Assembly: GCF_000974485.1 (NCBI RefSeq)
Contig: NZ_BBOM01000005.1
Location: 62,001 to 126,000, forward strand
Length of the DNA: 64,000 nt
Source: Streptomyces sp. NBRC 109706
Lineage (GTDB): Bacteria; Actinomycetota; Actinomycetes; Streptomycetales; Streptomycetaceae
Direction of reading: 5' to 3'
Positions 1-9,053 of the stretch are shown piece by piece. Under the pieces are notes generated by a model. It did not search any database, was not told where the DNA came from, and saw only the letters and a list, made by a program, of their open reading frames with translations. The position numbers were made by a program, and so were the translations under genes. The stretch's first letter is position 1. The number at the start of each line of letters is the position of its first letter.

Positions 1-2
1 CG

Positions 3-467
3 GGCGCCCTGCTGGAGTTTCTCGACGTGCGCGAGGCGCTGGAGATCCAGGCGGTCACGCTCGCCGCCCGGCACGCGTCGCGTTCGGCCCTCCATGCCGC
101 CCAGTCCGCGCTGGACGGCATGGCCGAGGCCGCGGCGGATCTGTCGACCCCGGCCCAGGTCACGCGGTACCACCGGTGCGATGTGGCCTTTCACGAGTCC
201 CTCGCGCTCGCCAGCGGCAACCGCATGCTGGTCTTTCTCCTGGAGGGGCTGCGGGAGTCGCTGCGGCAGAGCTTCGAGCGCAGCCTGGAGGGCAACGCGC
301 TGCGCGGCCGGTCAGTCCAGGATGCCCTCACGACACATCGCGCCGTTCTCGCCCGGGTGCGGGCACGGGACGCGGGCGGCGCGGCCGAGGCCATGCGGGA
401 GTGCATCAGGGACGCGCGCGACGACCTGCGCGCCGCGCTGGCCCCCGCGCCCCGACCACGCCCCTGA
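3..467 (+). CDS. GntR-family (FadR-type) transcriptional regulator, C-terminal part
   Basis: The reading frame is open from the left window edge, so the N-terminal winged-helix domain lies outside. The visible 154 residues match an FCD ligand-binding domain: an all-helical fold with the metal/ligand histidine pattern seen in DVAFHESLALASGN and, later, THRAVLARVRARDAGGAAEAM. FCD proteins are usually metabolite-responsive repressors of nearby catabolic or transport genes. The convergent LysE exporter is the only neighbour seen, so the target is not clear. The end is secure (TGA at 465-467). The family call is strong, the ligand unknown. Confidence 0.85.
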   Translation, partial: GALLEFLDVREALEIQAVTLAARHASRSALHAAQSALDGMAEAAADLSTPAQVTRYHRCDVAFHESLALASGNRMLVFLLEGLRESLRQSFERSLEGNALRGRSVQDALTTHRAVLARVRARDAGGAAEAMRECIRDARDDLRAALAPAPRPRP

Positions 468-504
468 GCCGGCGCCCCGACGGGCGCCTCGGGGTTTCAG
501 GCCG

Positions 505-536
505 GCGCGGGCCTGAACCGGGGTTCAGGCCCGCGC
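505..536. terminator. Bidirectional hairpin between GntR and LysE genes
   Basis: Perfect 15-bp inverted repeat (505-519 and 522-536) with a 2-nt centre, arm GCGCGGGCCTGAACC. It lies between two convergent genes and overlaps the last codons of the LysE gene. Typical actinomycete U-less terminator geometry. Confidence 0.7.
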
Positions 537-1169
537 GGGTCGGGAGTTGTCCAGGGCCAGGTGCACCGCGAGGCCACCGAGCACCGTGCCCATGACATAC
601 CGCTGGGCTCGCAGCCAGCCGGGGCGCCGTCCGAGGAAGACCGCGATCGCCCCCGCCGCCACCACGAACAGCCCGTTCACGAGCACCCCGATGATCACCT
701 GGACGCCGCCCAGGAGGAATCCCTGCGCCATGACATTGCCCGCCTCGGGATCCACGAACTGGGGGATGAGGGAGAGGTACATCAGCGCGATCTTCGGGTT
801 GAGCAGGCAGGTCATCAGCCCCATGGTGAAGAGCCGTCGCGAGGACTCGGCCGGCAGGTCCTGACGGGAGAAGACCGAAACCCCGCCGGGGCGCAGCGTC
901 TTCCAGGCCAGCCACGCCAGATAGCAGGCGCCGGCCAGCTTCACCGCGACATACAGGCCGGGGACGACGGTGAAGACCACGGACAGGCCGAGGTTCGCCG
1001 CCGTCAGATAGGTCAGAAAGCCGAGCGCCACGCCGCTCAGCGACACCAGGCCGGCGGTTCGCCCCTGGGTGATGCTGCGCGACACCAGATAGATCATGTT
1101 GGGGCCCGGGGTCAACACCATCCCGAGGGCCACCGCCGCGACGCCGACTACCGCACCTGCTGTGATCAT
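525..1169 (-). CDS. LysE/RhtB family amino-acid exporter
   Basis: 214 residues from the ATG at 1169; an upstream in-frame start at 1202 would add 11 polar residues and is less likely. The N-terminal helix followed by GPNMIYLVSRSITQG is the family signature of LysE/RhtB translocators, and about six hydrophobic segments follow, with LLNPKIALMYLSLIPQF as the second conserved motif. These inner-membrane proteins export amino acids or related small molecules by proton exchange. Substrate cannot be told. The gene is convergent with the FCD regulator and preceded by an AT-rich palindrome. Confidence 0.88.
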   Translation of the reverse strand: MITAGAVVGVAAVALGMVLTPGPNMIYLVSRSITQGRTAGLVSLSGVALGFLTYLTAANLGLSVVFTVVPGLYVAVKLAGACYLAWLAWKTLRPGGVSVFSRQDLPAESSRRLFTMGLMTCLLNPKIALMYLSLIPQFVDPEAGNVMAQGFLLGGVQVIIGVLVNGLFVVAAGAIAVFLGRRPGWLRAQRYVMGTVLGGLAVHLALDNSRPARA

Positions 1170-1223
1170 CGGACCAGGATCCCCGATGCCACCGTGCAGC
1201 ACCAGCGAGATCCACTACCACCG

Positions 1224-1242
1224 ATGCTTAAGCATTACTTAA
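1224..1242. promoter_or_regulatory. AT-rich palindrome upstream of the LysE gene
   Basis: ATGCTTAAGCAT (1224-1235) is a perfect 12-bp palindrome and overlaps the inverted repeat TTAAG-N5-CTTAA (1228-1242). It is an AT island in GC-rich DNA, 55-73 bp upstream of the LysE start, so it could be that gene's operator or -35/-10 area. The binding protein is unknown. Confidence 0.4.
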
Positions 1243-1345
1243 ACGCCGCCCGGGCACCCCCCGAGCCGGGCCGGGGCCTCGGGCCTCGCCGGGTCGGTGA
1301 AAAGTGGTTGCCGCAAGGGAGTTGGCTGCTCCAGCATCGTCCGGC

Positions 1346-2140
1346 ATGGAGCGCACGCTGACCGAGCAAGAGGTCCGGGGGTTCGTCGAGCGGGGCTTTG
1401 TGCGGGTGGAGGCCGCGTTTCCCCGCGAGGTGGCGGAGGCCGGTCAGGCCGAGCTGTGGCCGTTGGCCGGGGTCGATCCGGCGGATCCGTCGACCTGGGC
1501 CAGCCCCGTGGTCCGGATCGACGGCTCGGCGGCCGAGCCGTTCCGGCGGGCCGCCAACACCGAGCGGCTCAGGGGCGCCTTCGACCAACTGGTCGGCGCG
1601 GGCCGTTGGTTGCCCCGGCTGGGCCTGGGCACCTTCCCCATCAGGTTCCCGCACCCCGAGGAGCCGGGGGACGACGGTTGGCATCTTGACGCCGGTTTCC
1701 TCGGCGACGACGGAGGTGAGTACCGGATCAATCTGCGCTCGCGGGGCCGGGCGCTGCTGATGCTGTTCCTCTTCACCGATGTCGGGGAGGACGACGCCCC
1801 GACCCGGATCAAGGTCGGTTCGCATCTGGACGTACCCCCGTTCCTGCGCGACGCCGGGGAGGAGGGTCACGGCTTTCTCGATCTGTGCCGGGCGTTGGAC
1901 GCGGCGGGCCGCCTGGACGCGCCCGACCGCCCCGTCGCGCTGGCGACGGGGCGGGCCGGAGATGTGTTCCTGTGTCATCCGTTCCTGATCCACGGTGCGC
2001 AGCCACATCGGGGCGAGCGGCCCCGGATCATCGCCCAGCCACCGCTGGAGCCGGTGGCGCCGCTGCAGTTGGCGCGGGCCGACGGGGCGTACTCCCCGGT
2101 CGAGGAGGCCGTCCGCCGTGGCCTCGGCCAGGCCGCTTGA
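1346..2140 (+). CDS. Phytanoyl-CoA dioxygenase-family 2OG-Fe(II) oxygenase
   Basis: 264 residues. The Fe(II) facial triad is visible: HLD in DDGWHLDAGF supplies the H-x-D pair, and the distal His is in HPFLIHGAQPHRG, followed by the 2-oxoglutarate-binding Arg in RPRIIAQ. The family hydroxylates diverse substrates; the substrate here is not evident, and no biosynthetic genes adjoin it. The ATG at 1346 lacks a good Shine-Dalgarno; a GTG at 1304 with a GGTG upstream is an alternative adding 14 residues. It is convergent with the subtilase gene. Confidence 0.8.
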   Translation: MERTLTEQEVRGFVERGFVRVEAAFPREVAEAGQAELWPLAGVDPADPSTWASPVVRIDGSAAEPFRRAANTERLRGAFDQLVGAGRWLPRLGLGTFPIRFPHPEEPGDDGWHLDAGFLGDDGGEYRINLRSRGRALLMLFLFTDVGEDDAPTRIKVGSHLDVPPFLRDAGEEGHGFLDLCRALDAAGRLDAPDRPVALATGRAGDVFLCHPFLIHGAQPHRGERPRIIAQPPLEPVAPLQLARADGAYSPVEEAVRRGLGQAA

Positions 2141-2163
2141 GGCCCGGCCGAGGCGGTGCCCGG

Positions 2164-2179
2164 CGGAGGTCTACCTCCG
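2164..2179. terminator. Short hairpin between convergent genes
   Basis: CGGAGGT (2164-2170), 2-nt loop, ACCTCCG (2173-2179). The stem sits between the oxygenase stop and the subtilase stop and overlaps the latter. Plausible bidirectional terminator, though short. Confidence 0.4.
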
Positions 2180-5100
2180 GTGCAGATAGGCGCGTTCCAC
2201 GGTCTGGCTGACCTGGTTGCCCGCCGCGTCGGTGGCGGTGACCCGCAGCGTGACGCGGGCGTCCGAGCGGATGTCGGTCGGCCGCTTCAGGGTGACCTGG
2301 AAGGCGTTGTCGCGGCGTTCCCTGATCCGTTGGGCGTCGACAAAGGTCTCGCCGTCGTCCCAGGACGCCTCGACATCGAGGGAGACCCGGCGGGGCGCGG
2401 CCAACCCGTCCTGGTGGCGGACCGCGATGTCGACGGTGTGCTGCCGTCCGCGCCCGACGGCGTTGTCGGTGTCCACGCCCAGGTCGTAGTCGAGTTGCAG
2501 CAGGGGCAGCGGCGTGCCCTCCGGGGCGCCGGTGTCGGAGCGGAACCGCCAGCTGGTCTCGGTCGCGGTGGCGAAGGTCCAGGCGTCGCCGCCCCTGGCG
2601 GTGCTGAGGTCGAGTCGGTAGTCGGCCGCCCCGGCCGGCACCGCGAAGTCGACGCTGCCGGAGTCGGCCTCGCCGATCAGCTCCCCGTCGCGGTGCAGGG
2701 TCGCGGCGATCCGGTCGCCCCCGATGGCCGGCCCGTGGTGCCCCTGGGCGTCGGTGAACTCGGGGATCCGCAGGGCGAGGGTGTCGCCGACGCGGACGCT
2801 GGGCCGGGCGTGTCCGGCCGGGATGGCGGGCCGGACGGGGCCGGCGAACCAGGACTCCGTCTCCCGTTCCCTGGCCCGGTAGGTGCGCTGTTCGCCACGG
2901 AGCGCGATGGCGGTGACCGGGAAGTCGTACTGCCAGGGCAGCACATAGTGCACAAAGTGCTGCCAGATGCTGTCGCCGCCGGTGATGTACTCGGTGCGCT
3001 CGGCGCCGGTGGCGACGTCGCGCGGCGAGTCGAGCAGGGCGACCGTCTGGTGCGGCCGCCAGCTGATCCGTTGCGCCGAGGCCCAGTTGGGGTCGCCGGT
3101 GTCGGTGTACCGGCTCTGGACGCGGGCCCCCTCGTGTTCGCGGACGGTGTGCACCACCCGGTCGGGGATATGCCCGGCGGACACCTGCAGCACGTCGTAG
3201 AGGTAGGGGCTCGCCGGCGTGCTCCGGAAGGTGACGGCGGTGCGGCGGGAGCCGGCGCGGTCCCGCAGCGCCTCGCCCTCCTCGTGGCTGATCCTGATCA
3301 GCGGCACCGCGGTTCTGGTGGTGCCGTTGGGGCGCCACCGCGTCCAGGCGGTCTGGTCCTCGGCGGCGACCATCACGACGCCGCGGGCTCCGGCCTCCTT
3401 CGCGCGTTCGGTGAAGGCGAGGTAGTCGCCCGGATCGCCCTGGACGAGCGCCAGCTTGCCGCGTACCCGGGAGAAGTCCGGCTCGCGGGCCGGCCCCGCG
3501 TCGACCACGTCGAGGCGGTCGCGGTCCTCGAAGAGCGAGGACATCGGCAGATAGTAGGGCCGCAGTTCGAGCCGGGTGCCGGGCACCTCGGCGGTGAGCA
3601 GCGGGGCGAGCAGCTGCCAGCGGGAGGCGAACTCGAAGCTGCCCTCCTCGACCGGCTCGGTGGGCGAGACCAGCAGATGCGCCTGCCCGACGGGATAGGT
3701 CACCGAGTGGGTCCAGCGGTGTCCCTCGTACTCGCGAGAGCTCTGGTAGCTGAACCAGTTGCGCTGCTCGGCCGGTCGTGGGGTGCGGATCTCCACCGGG
3801 GTGACCTCGCGCAGGTCGAGCGTGACCTCGGTGTCCCGGGTGACCTGGACCTCGGGCCGGTATACCGCGCGCAGTTGGGGCAGCCCGTCGTCGGGGTCCT
3901 GGCCGGACGAAGTGGTCTGGACGAAGGCGTAGCTGCCCTCCTCGACCTCGGCGGTCGCCGGGCCGCTGGTGTCGGGGGTGACAAAGCCCTCGGGGCTCCA
4001 GATCATCGGCCAGTGCCGGGTGCTGATCTCGCCGTCGGGCGTGATCACGGTCGGCGTGAGCGTGTGGGTGGGCCCGTTGACGGTGAGGCTGACGGTGGTG
4101 CGGACGGTGCCCGTGCCGTCCTCGGTGGTCGCCGTCAGGCTGCCGTAGTAGCGGCCGCGCGGGGCTTCCGCCGGGTCGGGGGTGAGGCTGACGGAGGTCG
4201 TCCCGCCGGGCCCGACCGTCACCGTGTCGGCGCTCAACGCCACCGCTTCGGCGGGGAGTTCGCGGCCGCCCGTGGTGGCGAGCGTCAGATCGAGGGCCAG
4301 GGTGACGGGCTCGTCGGTGGTGTTGGTGTGCTGGACGGTGACGGGCTCGCCCTGGTTCTCCTCGCCGGTGGTGAACGGCCCGAGGGCGACGGTGCCGGTG
4401 GCGGTGAGGCCGCCGGTGGCCGTGGCCAGATCGATGCGGCCGGCGCCCTGTTCGGTGATCCCGACCCCTTCGGCCGGCAGCGCGGTGGAGATCAGCGCGT
4501 CCTTCAGCCGGGGCGCGCTCCACTCCGGATGCGCCTGGGCCAACAGCGCGGCGGCGCCGGCCACATGGGGGCTGGCCATGGAGGTGCCGGAGGCGGCGGT
4601 GTGCCGCTCGTCCACCGGGCTGCCCATCGTGGTGCCGGCGGCCCGGGCCGCGACGATGCCCACGCCGGGCGCGGTGACATCGGGTTTGACGGCGCCGTCG
4701 CCGAAGCGCGGTCCCCTGCTGGAGAACGGCGCGAGGAGTTCGTCCCGGTCCACGGCGCCCACGGTGAGGGCGGCGTCGGCGACGCCGGGCGAGCCGACGG
4801 TGCGGGCGCCCTGCTCGCCCCGGTTGCCCGCGGAGACAACGAAGAGGGTGTCGGTCTCGGCGGAGAGCGCGTTGAGGGCCAGGCTCATCGAGTCGGTGCC
4901 GTCGCTGACGATGTCCGCGCCCAGGCTCATGTTGACGATGTCGGCGCCCTGTTCGGCGGCCCACTCCATGCCGGCGATCACCTGTGACTCGGAGCCGCTT
5001 CCGTTGTCCCCCAGCACCTTGCCGACCAGCAGCTCGGCCTCGGGCGCCACGCCCTGGCGGGCGCCGTCCGAGGCGGCGCCCGAGCCGCCGACGGTGGCGG

Positions 5101-5944
5101 CGACATGGGTGCCGTGGCCGTGCGCGTCATGGGTGCCGCCGCTGCCGGAGAAGTCCTCGGCGGCGGCGATCCGGCCGGCCAGGTCGGGGTGTTCGGCGTC
5201 CGCGCCGGTGTCCAGTACGGCGACGCGCACGCCGGCGCCGCGCAGTCCCGCGTCCCAGGCGGCGCCGGTGTTGATCTGCTCGACGCTGCGGTCCAGATCG
5301 GCGGTGACCCGGCCGTCCAGCAGGACCCGGGGCAGGGCACGGGCCCCGGCGATGCCCGGCTGCTCGTCCTGCGGGGCGAGTTCGGCCCAGAAGTCGGCCA
5401 GCCGGTCCTGGGGGATGTGCACCGACTGGGCGTCGATGCTGTCCAGGATGAACGAGGGCGCCGAGTCCTCATGCAGGGAGGTCAGTTCAGCGGCGGCCGA
5501 GGCGGCGACGCCTTCGGGGCGCACCACCAGCAGCGGCAGGGTGTCGGTGCCGGTGGTGTCGAGGCCCTGCTCGATCAGCGAGCCGACCTGGAACAGCCGC
5601 TGGTCCAGGGTTCCGGCGGCGACCAACGGCCAGGCGTCGTCGGGGAGCACGGTCAGCTCGCCGTCCAACTCCATGGTGTGGAAGGCGATGTCGTCCCGGC
5701 CGGCTGCCGGCTCGATCCGGGCGACCTGCCGGCCGCCGCCGACGTCCGACACGGTCACCGTGTCGCCGGTGACCAGCCGCACCGTATGCCCCTCGGGGAC
5801 CGGCTCGGCCCCGCCGGCTCCCGGTCCCGACAACGGCCCCGCCGGATCGCCCGGTTCGGCCGCCGCGGGCCCCACCGTGCCCGCCGCGAGCAGCAGTCCC
5901 ATGGCTATCGCCGCCGTTCGGCGGATCGACCATCTCATCAGCAT
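2171..5944 (-). CDS. Large secreted subtilisin-family (S8) serine peptidase
   Basis: 1257 residues. An Arg-rich, hydrophobic N-terminus ending near AAAE (about residue 30) is a Sec signal peptide. The catalytic triad is Asp245 (VAVLDTGAD), His277 (HGHGTHVA) and Ser455 (GTSMASPHVAG), with oxyanion Asn384 (SAGNRG). Residues about 40-230 form a pro-region; after the catalytic domain come several hundred residues of beta-rich Fn3-like segments and a PA-like segment (GARGVVMVAAEDQ). The length is about three times a plain subtilisin, as in large extracellular streptomycete subtilases. It is divergent from a LuxR-type regulator that probably controls it. An alternative ATG lies two codons downstream. 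Confidence 0.93.
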   Translation of the reverse strand: MLMRWSIRRTAAIAMGLLLAAGTVGPAAAEPGDPAGPLSGPGAGGAEPVPEGHTVRLVTGDTVTVSDVGGGRQVARIEPAAGRDDIAFHTMELDGELTVLPDDAWPLVAAGTLDQRLFQVGSLIEQGLDTTGTDTLPLLVVRPEGVAASAAAELTSLHEDSAPSFILDSIDAQSVHIPQDRLADFWAELAPQDEQPGIAGARALPRVLLDGRVTADLDRSVEQINTGAAWDAGLRGAGVRVAVLDTGADAEHPDLAGRIAAAEDFSGSGGTHDAHGHGTHVAATVGGSGAASDGARQGVAPEAELLVGKVLGDNGSGSESQVIAGMEWAAEQGADIVNMSLGADIVSDGTDSMSLALNALSAETDTLFVVSAGNRGEQGARTVGSPGVADAALTVGAVDRDELLAPFSSRGPRFGDGAVKPDVTAPGVGIVAARAAGTTMGSPVDERHTAASGTSMASPHVAGAAALLAQAHPEWSAPRLKDALISTALPAEGVGITEQGAGRIDLATATGGLTATGTVALGPFTTGEENQGEPVTVQHTNTTDEPVTLALDLTLATTGGRELPAEAVALSADTVTVGPGGTTSVSLTPDPAEAPRGRYYGSLTATTEDGTGTVRTTVSLTVNGPTHTLTPTVITPDGEISTRHWPMIWSPEGFVTPDTSGPATAEVEEGSYAFVQTTSSGQDPDDGLPQLRAVYRPEVQVTRDTEVTLDLREVTPVEIRTPRPAEQRNWFSYQSSREYEGHRWTHSVTYPVGQAHLLVSPTEPVEEGSFEFASRWQLLAPLLTAEVPGTRLELRPYYLPMSSLFEDRDRLDVVDAGPAREPDFSRVRGKLALVQGDPGDYLAFTERAKEAGARGVVMVAAEDQTAWTRWRPNGTTRTAVPLIRISHEEGEALRDRAGSRRTAVTFRSTPASPYLYDVLQVSAGHIPDRVVHTVREHEGARVQSRYTDTGDPNWASAQRISWRPHQTVALLDSPRDVATGAERTEYITGGDSIWQHFVHYVLPWQYDFPVTAIALRGEQRTYRARERETESWFAGPVRPAIPAGHARPSVRVGDTLALRIPEFTDAQGHHGPAIGGDRIAATLHRDGELIGEADSGSVDFAVPAGAADYRLDLSTARGGDAWTFATATETSWRFRSDTGAPEGTPLPLLQLDYDLGVDTDNAVGRGRQHTVDIAVRHQDGLAAPRRVSLDVEASWDDGETFVDAQRIRERRDNAFQVTLKRPTDIRSDARVTLRVTATDAAGNQVSQTVERAYLHRR

Positions 5945-6031
5945 GACGTCCTCTCTCCGTGCGACCCCCTGCTCGTACGCGCGTCCCGCTCCAGAATCGG
6001 GCCGCCCGGGCGGCGTGTCATCCGATCTCAG

Positions 6032-6047
6032 TGTCGCGATGGCGACA
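6032..6047. promoter_or_regulatory. Inverted repeat in subtilase/regulator divergent promoter region
   Basis: TGTCGC-GATG-GCGACA is a perfect 6-bp-arm repeat in the 208-bp gap between the divergent subtilase (start 5944) and LuxR-type regulator (start 6153). Its position suggests an operator for the adjacent regulator; no binding consensus is known to me. Confidence 0.35.
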
Positions 6048-6152
6048 TGTCAGTACCGCGCCAGCGCGGGTGATTTCGGGCCACATGGGATGATGGCGTC
6101 GACGGCGGGCGGGGGCGCGCGGTTGCCGAACTCCGCCGGGTGGGAGGCACGA

Positions 6153-7154
6153 ATGCTGGACGCGGCGGGACTCTCGGTGGACGAGGAGGCTGTCTACCGC
6201 TTGTTGGTGACGGTGTGGTCGGCCACCGCCGAGGAGGTCGCCGGGCGCTCCGGGCGTCCGGTCGAGGAGGCGGCCGAGGTGTTGGGCCGGCTGGAGCGCC
6301 GGGGGTTGGCGCACCGGGTCGAGCATCCGGCGGGCAGCTATGCCGCCAGTCCGCCCGATGTCGCGCTGCTGCCCGAACTCCAGCGCAAGTCCGTCGCGTT
6401 GGACCGGGCGCGGGCCGCCGTCACCGATCTGCTGGACACCTACCGCGACACGCTGCGCCGGCACGACCCCGACCAGTTGATCGAGGTCGTGACGGGCGCC
6501 GAGGCGCTGCGCCGGCGCATTCACCGGGTGCAGAGCGACGCACGCCACGAGATGCTGTGGTTCTGCAAGGCGCAGTACGTGGCGATGTCCTCGGAAAGCA
6601 ACACCACGGAGTTCGAGGCGCTGGCGCGCGGGGTGCGCTATCGGGTGCTCTACGAACGGGCGTACTTCGACGGTGCCGGCGCGGTGGACAGCCTGGTCGC
6701 CGGGGTGCGGGCGGGCGAGGAGGCGCGTTCGGTGCCGTCGCTGCCGCTGCGGATGGCCATCGCCGACCGGGAGTTGGCGATCTGCCCGCTGGTACCCGGC
6801 GGCCCCCAGGGCAGCCCGGAGCAGCCGACGGCCGCGGTGGTCAGGGGCAGCAGCCTCCTGGAGGCGCTGCTGGCGCTCTTCGAACGTTCCTGGGAGCACG
6901 GTGTCCCGCTGCGGGTCGACGCCTCGGGCGCGCTCCGCGGCACCACGGACGACGGCGCGGGCGAACGTCTCTCGGCCAGCGACCGGCATCTGCTGTCGCT
7001 GCTGGTCGCCGGCGTGACGGACAAGGCCATAGCGAGCCAGCTGCGGCTGAGCCAGCGGACGGTGCAGCGGCGGGTGCAGGGCCTGATGGTGGTGACCGGG
7101 GCCGCGACGCGGATGCAACTGGCCTGGCTGGCCGCCCGCAAGGGCCTGATCTGA
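6153..7154 (+). CDS. Helix-turn-helix regulator, TrmB-like N-terminus and LuxR C-terminus
   Basis: 333 residues from ATG 6153, preceded by GGGAGG at a good distance; the frame is open far upstream but only because it runs antisense to the subtilase. Residues about 1-70 form a TrmB-type winged helix (LSVDEEAVYRLLV, then VLGRLERRGLAHRV). The middle resembles the TrmB effector region with a PLD-like fold. The C-terminus (LSASDRHLLSLLVAG to SQRTVQRRVQGLM) is a LuxR-type HTH. Such proteins are common in Streptomyces next to secreted subtilases. There is no receiver domain. It likely autoregulates and controls the divergent peptidase gene. Confidence 0.85.
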   Translation: MLDAAGLSVDEEAVYRLLVTVWSATAEEVAGRSGRPVEEAAEVLGRLERRGLAHRVEHPAGSYAASPPDVALLPELQRKSVALDRARAAVTDLLDTYRDTLRRHDPDQLIEVVTGAEALRRRIHRVQSDARHEMLWFCKAQYVAMSSESNTTEFEALARGVRYRVLYERAYFDGAGAVDSLVAGVRAGEEARSVPSLPLRMAIADRELAICPLVPGGPQGSPEQPTAAVVRGSSLLEALLALFERSWEHGVPLRVDASGALRGTTDDGAGERLSASDRHLLSLLVAGVTDKAIASQLRLSQRTVQRRVQGLMVVTGAATRMQLAWLAARKGLI

Positions 7155-7174
7155 TCGCCCTCCATCCGATCAGG
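7145..7174. terminator. Possible bidirectional terminator
   Basis: CCTGATC (7145-7151) pairs with GATCAGG (7168-7174). The arms overlap the 3' ends of two convergent genes, so the match may be partly fortuitous. Confidence 0.3.
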
Positions 7175-7817
7175 TGCCGGCCAGGCCGTGGCGGATGGCG
7201 AAGATCGCCAGCCGGACCCGGGTGGGGCTGGCGGTCTTCCGCATCAGGCTGCCGATATGGGTCTTCACCGTGGTGAGCCCGACATGCATCCGGGCGGCGA
7301 TCTCCGCGTTGCTCAACCCGGCGCCCACGCAGGCCAGCACCTGGCGCTCCCGCTCGGTCAGCGCCGGCGGCCGCGCCGGCGGGCGTTCGGCGCGCCACGC
7401 GGTGGTGGCCTGGGCGACCACCCGGGCCAGCACCCGGGCGCTGAACGGGCTGCCGCCGGCCGCCGCCTGGCGGACGGCGTCGAGCAGTTCGTTGGGGGCG
7501 GCGTCCTTGGCGAGGAAGCCGCAGACGCCGGCGTCCAGCGCCGGGTAGAGATGATCGTCGTCGTCGAAGGTGGTCAGCACCACCACCCGGGTGGCGGGGC
7601 GCTCGGCGAGGATGCGTCGGGTGGCGCCGGCGCCGTCAAGTCCGGGCATTCTGAGGTCCATCAACACGACATCGGGCGTGGCCTCGGCGGCCAGTCGCAC
7701 GGCATCGGCGCCGTTGGCCGCCTCGCCCACGACGGTGATGTCCTCGGTGGACTCGCAGAGCATCCGCAGTCCGGCGCGCACCAGTTGCTGATCGTCCACC
7801 AACAGCGTGTGGATCAT
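7170..7817 (-). CDS. NarL/LuxR-family response regulator
   Basis: 215 residues. The receiver domain has the acidic pocket VDDQ, phospho-acceptor Asp54 (VVLMDLRMPG), Thr82/83 and Lys104 (GFLAKDA). The C-terminal HTH is a standard LuxR type (LTERERQVLACVGAG, then SNAEIAARMHVGLTTVKTH). It follows its cognate histidine kinase gene on the same strand with a 36-nt gap, so the two form one operon. Targets cannot be told; the family often controls exporters or envelope genes. Confidence 0.93.
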   Translation of the reverse strand: MIHTLLVDDQQLVRAGLRMLCESTEDITVVGEAANGADAVRLAAEATPDVVLMDLRMPGLDGAGATRRILAERPATRVVVLTTFDDDDHLYPALDAGVCGFLAKDAAPNELLDAVRQAAAGGSPFSARVLARVVAQATTAWRAERPPARPPALTERERQVLACVGAGLSNAEIAARMHVGLTTVKTHIGSLMRKTASPTRVRLAIFAIRHGLAGT

Positions 7818-7853
7818 GGCCGCTTCCCTTCTCCGTCGGCCGGGCCGCGCGTC

Positions 7854-9053
7854 TCAGCACGTCTCGCGTTCGGTCGCTCCCACCATCGGGGCGGGGGCGG
7901 GCAGGGAGGCGCGCAGCAGCCAGCCGTCTCCCTCGGGGCCCGCGGTGACCGTGCCGCCGAGGAGCGCGACGCGCTCCCGCAGCCCTTCCAGACCATAGCC
8001 GGACGGCAGCGGCGGCGGATCGGCGGCCGGCGTCCCGTCGCCCAGGTCGTGGATCTCGACCCGCGCCGCCCCCGCGTCGTAGGTCACCGAGATCCGGGCG
8101 TGGGTGCCGGCCCCCGCGTGTTTGGCGACATTGGTCAGGCCCTCCTGGACGACGCGCAGCACGGCCAGTCCGCGCAGCGCGTCCAGGCCCGCGATGCCGG
8201 GGTCGACCTGGGTCCGCAGCACCAGGCCGCCGCGGCCGCAGCGGTCCGCCACGCCGGCGACGGCGGCGGGGAGTTCGGCCGGCTCCACCAGCAGTGATCG
8301 CGTCGGGTCGGTCACCGAGGCCGGATCGCGCAGCACCCCGACCAGCCGCCGTAGATCGGCCAGCGCCGTGCTGGCGGAGGCGTGCACATCGTCCAGCACG
8401 GTGCGCACCTCGGGGCGCAGATCGGGCAGCACCTCCCTGGCCACCCCGACGCGCAGCGCCATGGAGGCCACATGGTGCGCGACCAGATCGTGCAACTCGC
8501 GGGCCAGCTCGGTGCGTTCCGCGAGCCGGGCGCCGAGCGCCGCGAGTTCGCGGCGTTCCTCGGCCTCGCGGGCGCGCGCCTGGGCCTGGGCCAGATGCTG
8601 GTTGGCCGAGCGCAGCCAGCAGCCGAGCAGCAGCGGCGCGGCGACCAGCACCACCAGCCGGTAGGCGATGGCCACCGGATCGGTGTGGTTCTCGTGGCCC
8701 GCCTGCACCAGGACATAGGCGCACACCAGCGGCAGCGCCCCGGGCAGCGCCAGCTTCGGCGGGCGGCGGGCGGCGAGTTCGACCAGCGCGACGGTGGCCG
8801 TCACCTTGGCGGCGACCGGCGTGGCGTCCGCCCACGGGTGCGCGAGCACCACGAGCAGCGATTCGACGGCCAGCACCGGCAGTGGCCAGACCCCGCCCGG
8901 CAGGAAGGCGAGGCCGGCGGCCAGGGTGAACGCCCAGTCGGCGAAGGTGGGTTGGTCGGGCTGTACGAAGAGCAGATAGCCGGGGCCGATCAGCAGCGGC
9001 AGCAACCGTACCGGTCCGGTCCGGTGGCTCGCCGCGTGCGTCAGCCAGTTCAT
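7854..9053 (-). CDS. Sensor histidine kinase, HisKA_3 family
   Basis: 399 residues from ATG 9053, which has GGAGGA upstream at good spacing; an ATG at 9059 overlaps that ribosome site. Residues about 15-140 contain four to six hydrophobic membrane segments with almost no extracytoplasmic loop. The dimerisation/phospho-acceptor box is ELARELHDLVAHHVASMA with His188. The HATPase domain shows the N-box VVQEGLTNVAKHA and the G-box GYGLEGLRER. DesK-like kinases of this layout sense membrane or envelope state. It pairs with the response regulator immediately downstream. Confidence 0.93.
   Translation of the reverse strand: MNWLTHAASHRTGPVRLLPLLIGPGYLLFVQPDQPTFADWAFTLAAGLAFLPGGVWPLPVLAVESLLVVLAHPWADATPVAAKVTATVALVELAARRPPKLALPGALPLVCAYVLVQAGHENHTDPVAIAYRLVVLVAAPLLLGCWLRSANQHLAQAQARAREAEERRELAALGARLAERTELARELHDLVAHHVASMALRVGVAREVLPDLRPEVRTVLDDVHASASTALADLRRLVGVLRDPASVTDPTRSLLVEPAELPAAVAGVADRCGRGGLVLRTQVDPGIAGLDALRGLAVLRVVQEGLTNVAKHAGAGTHARISVTYDAGAARVEIHDLGDGTPAADPPPLPSGYGLEGLRERVALLGGTVTAGPEGDGWLLRASLPAPAPMVGATERETC

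Noticed and set aside
4182-6152. N-terminal extension of the LuxR-type regulator, and a 943-codon plus-strand frame at 2156-4987
   Set aside because: Both are antisense to the subtilase, whose catalytic triad and signal peptide are intact. The regulator has its own ribosome site and start at 6153.
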